Shown here piece by piece: positions 57,902 through 64,000 of a DNA stretch of 64,000 nucleotides (within the stretch, counting starts at the first letter, position 1; each line of letters starts with the position of its first letter). Location: positions 44,229,427 to 44,293,426 of the forward strand of contig OZ024725.1 in the NCBI GenBank assembly GCA_964016875.1, given 5' to 3'. The notes under the pieces were generated by a model. The model ran no database searches. It was given only the letters and a program-made list of their open reading frames with translations, and had not been told where the DNA came from. Origin of the DNA: Fallopia convolvulus (Eukaryota; Streptophyta; Magnoliopsida; Caryophyllales; Polygonaceae). The position numbers were made by a program, and so were the translations under genes.

Positions 57902-58726
57902 TTAACATGCATGAACGATCTCATAGCGGCTTCAATAAATAGATAACCATATCAATGACAAGAGATTAATGCATAAAGAGAGCAATTCACACAAGAAAAA
58001 GAAGAGGGATTTTTGATGTTCTCCCTTTAAGGGCAAAATTCTTCACTAGGTAAATTTTTTTTTGGATTGCAACTACTTCTACTCAAGACACATGCTCAAT
58101 TTCATCACAAGTCAATTTTCACAATCAAAAGCAATTTCTCAAGACACATGCCAGAGGAATTATATGATAAGCATAAAAATTAGTTCTTATCATATGACAT
58201 CTAAGATGGAGCATTTTTCTATCCTAAAACAAACAAAGAAATATATTTGTTTTTTTTGAATTTATCGACATTTTTCAATTTTTTTTTTATTTTTCTTTGG
58301 TTTTTTTTTTATTTTAAAACAAACCAACAAACCAACAAGCAAACAACTAACATAAAGACTCAACCAAACATAACATGTGAGCTTTCTTCTTCCCCTACCC
58401 CATACTTAAATCATGCAATGTCCCCATGCATGAAAAATGATTTGAGAAAGTAAAGAGATAAGAAGAAGAAACTCACAAAGAACTCTTGGAAGCTTGGAAG
58501 GAGGTGGAGCTCATCATGGTGAAGGTGGAGTGGTTGAAGCTTACGACCCTGCAAAAATCCCACAAAATTCCTTTCCAAAAATATATATTCTATCCTAATA
58601 TTAGGAAGGTTAGAAAAAGAAACTAATCTAAAAAGCAAAAACAAAAGAAAAATCTAGTCTAAAGACCGGGTTGCCTCCCGTAAGCGCTTGTTTAACGTCA
58701 TTAGCTTGACGACTTACCTTAGCTCA
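57902..58726 (-). other. Athila A 3' non-coding region (proximal part)
   Basis: Continues the inverted Athila after the MULE. On the minus strand AAGTATGGGGTAGGGG (about 58,405-58,390) matches the internal polypurine-like tract of Athila B at 39,929. Near 58,690-58,665 the minus strand reads GCGCTTACGGGAGGCAACCC, the usual text after the integrase end. Confidence 0.7.
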
Positions 58727-61545
58727 TCAGGGCGGCTTCCATCCAGCGTTGTCGGGATCATGGGAAACCCCATACTTATATGGAAAAGCTTCAAAGCTTC
58801 TCTCTAGGAAATTCGGTCCTCTATCATCCACAAGTATGCTTGGAAGTCCTACATTAGGGTTAGAAAAATCCGAAAACCAAGGAGGCTTCGACTCTTTCAC
58901 AGTATGCTCAATAGTAGGATTTGTAAAAGAAGGATGAAAGAAAGGATCATGACCTGAATCAAATAGATCAGAGCAAGGAGACTTGCCTTTGTTATTCGGA
59001 GGAGGGGTCGTTCCCAAGGGTATGTGGGTCGTTATCGACCACACTGAATTAAGGAATGCCTCGGTATCGTTCCTATCACCCAAAGCGTTGTGATTCTTCA
59101 GAGAATGGTTGGTACCGACCCACCATGGGGGGTCGGTATGCTCCTCGTTGATGCTTTTAACGACCGTGGGCTCATTCACATCGGGATTGAAACGGAACTC
59201 GACCTTCTCCTCCCCAATATCAAATGTGAGGATCCCCTTCCTAACATTAATTCTTGCCCCTGCGGTGGCTAAGAATGGTCTTCCAAGTATGATTGGCACC
59301 ACAGGGTCCTCTGGCATGTCTAGACAATGAAGTCGTTTGGGACAAAAAATTTGCCAACTTTAACTGGAACATCCTCAACGACTCCGGTTGCCTTTACACG
59401 AGATCCGTCCGCCATGTAAAGATTCATATTAATAGGCTCCAGTGGTCCCATGTTGGTCTTGGACCAAATTGAAAGTGGAAGCAAGCTTGCACTAGCACCT
59501 AGATCACACAAAGCTTTGAAACGGTAAGCTCCAATACCAATAGTAATAGCAAACTTACCGGGATCGCTTAGCTTTTCAGGGAGCTTTATGGAATGGACCT
59601 CATTATGCAGCTTTGAGATTGATCGCTTGCTAGATAAAATCTCCTTCAAGAATTTAGTATAAGCAGGCATTTCATTCAAAGCCTCGACGAAAGGAATAGA
59701 AAGATTCAAGCCTTGAAGCAACTTAACAAAGCGCTTAAACTTACCTTCCGTCGAGTCCTTGGGTTTCTTAGAAGGGAAAGGAAGTACCTTAGATGAAGAT
59801 GGAATGGAAAGAGAAGGGTTAGAAGACTTACCTGGCGAAGGGTGGTCGAGCTCGACCCTTGGAGGGTCGATCACCTCTTCTTCTTTATTATTAGCCTCCT
59901 CAGGAACGACCCTTGAGGGGGTCGTGCATGACCCTAAGGGGGTCTTGCACGACCCTAAGGGGGTCTTGAACGACCCTAAGGGGGTCTTGCACGACACTAA
60001 GGGGGTCTTGCACGACCCTAAGGGGGTCTTGCACGACCCTAAGGGGGTCTTGCACGACCCTAAGTGGGTCGGTCCTGAGGCTTGTTCCTTCTCTTTTTGC
60101 TTGGTTGGCTCGGGTAACTCCTTTCCACTCCTTAGGTGCATGGATCGGATTTCACCATCACTTGCTCGGCTTCTAGGATTCTCTTCGGGATGGCCCGGGA
60201 GTTGTCCATGAGGTCTCTGGATCTGAGTAGCCAGTTGTCCAAGTTGGGAATCGATGTTCTTTCTCCATGAGTCAAATTCTCCAAACCTCGCATGAACACC
60301 TTTCATTTGAGTGGTAAGATCGACTTGGACATCATTGATCTTGTTATGAACTCCGTTGATCTCAGTTCGGACGCCATTGATTCCTTCTTGCAGCCCTTGA
60401 ACCCATGAGGGTGGCTCTTGATAGCTCGGAGGACGGTAGGGAGGGGGGCGTTGCTCTTGTTGGGGTTGCTTGTATTGGTCATAATTGGAATTGCCCCAAG
60501 ATGATTGAGCATTGTTCCTCCCCGCATAATTGTTTTGGTTCCTATAGGAACCTCTCATGTAATTCGCCTCCTCATAAGCCTCAGCGGCTCGCACTTGCTG
60601 CAAGTTAGTGCAATTGGAAGTAGTATGGGCGGAAGACCCGCATTCTTGACAAGATTGAGAAGATTGATAGTAACTTACTTGCTTTTTCAGACGGTTGATC
60701 TCATCTTGCATGAATTGGAACTTCACATCCCGATCTACCACATCAGATTGTGGCTCATACAGCTTCCTCTCCGTTGGCTTAGCTTGTTGGGTTCCGTACA
60801 TGGCATCATAATTGGTTAGCTTGTTCAATAATGCCCATGCTTCTTCTGGAGTCATGTCGATGAACCCACAATCAGTGTGAAGGTTAATGCGATCTTTGGT
60901 AGCCGCATTAATGCCTTGAAAGAAGATCTCTTGGAGAACATAAGGAGGTTGCTCATGAGTAGGGCATTGGCGTAGAAGCTCTTGGAATCGTTCCCATGTC
61001 TCCACAAGCGTCTCGTTTGGAAGTTGATGGTAGGAGGTGATGCGCTTCCTAAGCTCCGTTGTTTTTGCCGGTGGAAAGAACTTGGTCATGAATAAATTAT
61101 GCAATGCCTTCCACGTTGTAATTTACCTTGGTGGCAAACTCTCCAACCAACTCAAAGTTTTTCCTCCAAGAGACCACTTAAAAGCCTTCAAGAGAACATA
61201 TTCAAGTGCGACATTGTCAGCAGCAATGGTGTCGCATAAATCAATAAAGTTCTTAATATGCTCCATTGGGCATTCAGTGGGTTTCCCCTCAAATTGAGAA
61301 CGCTTTATTAAGGATATAAAGTGAGATTTAATCTCAAAAGTGCGGTTAATCTCCGGGAGTACTATCGCCGATTCGGGCACCCTCAATTCTGGGTGCATGT
61401 ATTGCTTGGCATTCCTTGGGATAGCGTTCAGTTGCTCCTGGAATCGCTGTGCAGCTGCATCCGAAGCGTCTCGTTCCGCTTGCAAGCGCTGCATCTGAGT
61501 GCGGAGTTCCTCCATTTGTTGAGTAAGAGTCTCAGCGTCGCCCAT
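58727..61545 (-). pseudogene. Athila A gag-protease remnant joined to an integrase fragment
   Basis: Minus strand. Gag begins at the seam (61,545) inside the MGDAETLTQQM segment. A TAA at 61,123-61,125 interrupts it after LESLPPR, and the same frame continues through a CCHC knuckle (CQECGSSAHTTSNC) and protease (LCDLGASASLLP, catalytic Asp kept). A one-base loss and stop near 59,318 shift the frame. After the protease the text passes through SKPPWFSDFSN (the segment that normally precedes integrase) directly to an integrase piece (LVDDRGPNFLERSFE, KYGVSH). RT, RNase H and the rest of integrase are deleted. The gag-protease linker contains nine GACCCTAAGGGGGTC-type units. Confidence 0.88.
59905..60080 (-). 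repeat. 21-bp minisatellite within Athila A gag-protease linker
   Basis: About nine units of CACGACCCTAAGGGGGTCTTG, 21 bp each, so the frame is kept and encodes a 7-residue repeat (GSCKTPL). In Athila A at 25,490-25,620 the same position has only four looser units, so this is a copy-specific expansion. Confidence 0.9.
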
Positions 61546-62483
61546 AATCCTATTAGAACTAGTCAAAGCAATCAACTTTACACTTTCGCTTTTAGGTTAA
61601 TTGCAAGACATGCCTTGACTTTCGCAAAGGATTTAAGCACAAGATAGATAGATATGATCTTCAAGCATTCAAGTCATGAATTCAAGTTTAGACATGCATG
61701 ATTGTGTTGGGTTTTCACCCAACCCTAGAATCTAAGAAGACTACTCACACATTGAAAAGAAAGAAGAAGACATGATCTTAAAAATAAAGAGATCTTACAA
61801 AAATTTCCCAACTTGTCTTCCTCTTAATCTCCAAATAACCTCCAAACAAAGCTAGCAAAAGATCTCCTTCAACTAGAAGGTCTAGCCCCCTTTTATAGAG
61901 AAAAAGGAGCCCTAATTACACTAGGAAACAAGATAAAACTACTTCCTAAAATAAAAGATAGAATATATCCATAAAGATCTCGGAATAAGGGAGAGTCGGC
62001 GCCCCGATCGACCCACATAGGGTCGTTCTCGACCCCCCTGGGGTCGGTCCTGAGGCTTACAATTTTGGGTGGGTCTAGCACGATCCTAATAGGGTCGTTC
62101 ACGACCCCCCCTGGGGTCGTTCCTGAGGGCTTGTTCGATCAACCTTGAGTAAAACTTGCGTAGAAGATTCGTTACAACTCCGTTTGACTCGATTCTTTTT
62201 CCTATGTTCTTGTAACGAATTTCTCTATCTCTTTCCAAGCTCAAACTTGACCTTCAATGACTTTACTTGAGCTCTTCATCTCCATCTTCTCTTGTAATGC
62301 TCCAAACTCTTCTTCTAAGCTCCAAAACTCCTACAAAATGACACAAAAGGTGCGTAGCTTCCGAATCTCAAGGAAATACGAAAAATAAAGCAAAAAGACT
62401 CAAAAGCATAAAACTCAAGAACGAAAACCAACTAAATCTAATCTATCTAGACACTAAAAACCTACCTAAAAAGCAGACATCAA
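61544..62483 (-). repeat. Truncated Athila A LTR at duplication seam
   Basis: Matches 29,388-30,335. The part corresponding to 28,981-29,387 (R/U5 end) is missing and replaced by gag. It serves as truncated 5' LTR of the left copy and 3' LTR of the right copy. Confidence 0.88.
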
Positions 62484-63502
62484 AATACCCCATACTTAGA
62501 CTTGCTTGTCCTCAAGCAATAATCATGCAAAATCAAGACCAATAGCACAATCTTCAAGCATAGCCCTTGTCAAAACATTTTAAGAACAAGTGAAGAATTA
62601 GACAAGTAATTTTAACGTCATCACATATGTATGAGTCTCAAGCATAGGCAATCACAATCCAACCTCACAAGGGATTTTAATGTGTTTCACTCATCTCTCA
62701 TGTGTTTAGGCTATTAATATCAACTCTCAACTTAATCTTTATGCAACATCAACTTTATCATTGAGACTTATATCACCAATCTCTCTACCTAGAGAAGTCA
62801 AAACACATCAATCATCTTAAGAACTTAGGCTCAATGAAATCTTCATAGAAGACTCCATTCGGCCAGGTTGTAATGGGGCTTGGTAAAGACAAATAGGCGT
62901 GGAAAATATTTGGCCATGTGGTGCTAATAATATCCGGGAATCAAAGACTCCTAAAAACTCACACATAACCAAAACTCTCATAAAAGATTGTACCAAACTC
63001 TCTCAACATTATGCTCAAACTCACTTCTTTCTTCAACCCCTTTGAATATCCCAACTTAATCTTGCTTCTAATTATTAAGGAAATTTGGATCATGCACATT
63101 ATTCACTATTCAACTCTTTGCTTTACTTTTCTCCCTTTTGATTTTCATTTTTTTTATGGGAGGTTGGTAACAACTTTTTTTTTTCTTTCTTTTCTTTCTT
63201 TGCAAGTGCATTCAGGGAATCAAACTCCTTTTACATGATAAACTGCAAGATTTTTTTATTACTTTTCCCAACCCATAATTACCCCACACTTGAACCAAGC
63301 AATCTCACTCAACAAAACTATCACAAACCAACACTAAGTCCTAATCCCCGGATAGGGTCAAGCTTGTCTTGGCTATGGAATAATTTTGTGGAGCTAAAAA
63401 TAAAAGGCTTAAGGCTCAACTTGGCTTCAAAAAGAGGATAATGTAAATGTAGGTAAAAGAGAGGATAAAAATGGCTTATGAAAAATAAGTTCTTAATCAT
63501 AA
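62484..63502 (-). other. Athila A 3' non-coding region, second copy
   Basis: Counterpart of 30,336-31,352, ending in TAATCATAA at 63,494-63,502. Confidence 0.85.
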
Positions 63503-64000
63503 GAGTCTTTTGTCGGAAACCACCCGTAAGATAGCTCATATTGCGTTTAACCACCCGTCTAATATCAATTTACCGTAAACCACCCTTTTAATCAATTCCG
63601 TCAAAAAATGACCACCCCTTGGACATCCCCCGTTAGTCGATCGTTAAAGCGCGTGTGGGTTCAATATTTTATTAATTTCTTTTCTATTTTATTGCCAAAT
63701 GGGCCCATTTCCCTCTTCTCAAACTCACCTTCCCCGTTGAGCAACAATTCAGAGGGCGCGATTGATCGATTGAGACCTAACCCCATCACACTAGCTCAAA
63801 TCGAAGGGTGAAATGGAGAGTGAAGGTGCAATTGAGTTAACCTAGGGTTTTCGACTGCTCAATCGAACCAGGAAAGGGAAGCATCGAAGGATTTGGGCAA
63901 CTTTCAAGTGGAGTGACGAACTAGGGCTAAATCCACCAACGAATTGGGCAAGTTTGAAGGACGTGTTGGATTCTTATCAGCGTTGAGAAGGTAAGCAACT
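63503..64000 (+). mobile_element. Left end of the MULE, second copy (runs off window)
   Basis: GAGTCTTTTGTCGGAAACC onward, the TIR and 5' leader up to the same GAG-AAG|GTAAGC donor as at 31,840. The transposase coding region would begin about 265 bases beyond the window. Confidence 0.9.

Larger units (their letters stand above)
28981..62483 (-). mobile_element. Inverted Athila family-A element split by the 26.5-kb MULE
   Basis: Read right to left: truncated 5' LTR (62,483-61,544), gag-protease remnant (61,545-58,727), 3' non-coding region (58,726-57,902), MULE insertion, the rest of the 3' region (31,352-30,336) with the polypurine tract AGTATGGGGTATTT, and the 3' LTR (30,335-28,981). Joining across the MULE removes one copy of TAATCATAA. 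LTR, gag and linker motif match Athila A at 22,477-28,559. RT, RNase H and most of integrase are deleted. Confidence 0.85.
61544..64000. repeat. Start of second copy of a ~32.15-kb tandem duplication
   Basis: 61,544-64,000 repeats 29,388-31,850 in order and orientation: truncated Athila LTR, Athila 3' region, target word TAATCATAA and MULE left end. The differences are few: single bases such as 31,653 A versus 63,803 G, a 2-bp indel near 31,310/63,460, and a 9-bp indel near 29,665/61,815. The offset is 32,147-32,156. At the seam, LTR sequence joins gag codons with 2 bp of shared sequence (AT). Confidence 0.9.

Noticed and set aside
59905..60080. Repeat array with CRISPR-like look
   Set aside because: 21-bp units abut without unique spacers, lie in a plant retrotransposon and keep the polyprotein frame.

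Overview
This is a plant nuclear DNA window, most likely from a eudicot. The evidence is an intron-rich importin gene with GT-AG introns, followed by about 50 kb of nested plant transposable elements: Athila and Tat-like Gypsy elements, a Sirevirus-type Copia element, MULEs, a Stowaway MITE and a probable Helitron. Nothing in the sequence lets me name the species.

Layout. (1) 1-10,162 is the 3' two-thirds of an importin-7/8-type karyopherin gene (Arabidopsis SAD2 type) on the + strand. Fourteen exons are visible and join into one open frame of 658 codons. One intron holds a small non-autonomous Copia-type element in antisense with a perfect 5-bp target duplication. (2) 10,163-22,476 is a gene-poor repeat zone: a decayed Ty3/Gypsy pol piece, a Helitron-like terminus, AT-rich ~0.5-kb repeats, a Stowaway MITE, a Tat-like Gypsy deletion derivative with an 87-bp minisatellite, a MULE-type MITE, a broken CCDC124-like gene, a cluster of ACTTG hairpins, a tRNA-like sequence and a lone LTR. 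(3) 22,477-28,559 is a 5' LTR plus a truncated Athila polyprotein (family A, + strand). (4) 28,981-62,483 is an Athila family A element in the opposite orientation, split by a 26.5-kb MULE.

The MULE (31,353-57,892) has TIRs of about 210 bp and a perfect 9-bp target duplication. It carries two convergent genes, as in maize MuDR: a mudrA-like transposase from the left end, and from the right end a small GRF-zinc-finger, coiled-coil, membrane-anchored protein. The transposase gene is split by an Athila family B element (33,206-42,983, target duplication ATGAC) and by a Sirevirus (44,898-55,918, target duplication ATATG). The Sirevirus itself contains a 795-bp non-autonomous MULE (9-bp target duplication AAAAGCTTA). 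Four layers of nesting can be ordered in time.

From 61,544 the sequence begins to repeat 29,388 onward with only scattered differences, including the MULE left end at the identical insertion site. This is the seam of a tandem duplication of about 32.15 kb.

The least explained observation concerns the three large LTR retrotransposons. Each carries its own family-specific palindromic word, repeated in the LTR and again inside the coding region, mainly in the linkers between polyprotein domains: GGGTCGTGCACGACCC-like in Athila A, TCGGGCCCGA/TCGGTCCGA in Athila B, and AGTTCCC/GGGAACT in the Sirevirus. All element polyproteins here carry nonsense, frameshift or deletion lesions, so none looks autonomous as it stands.
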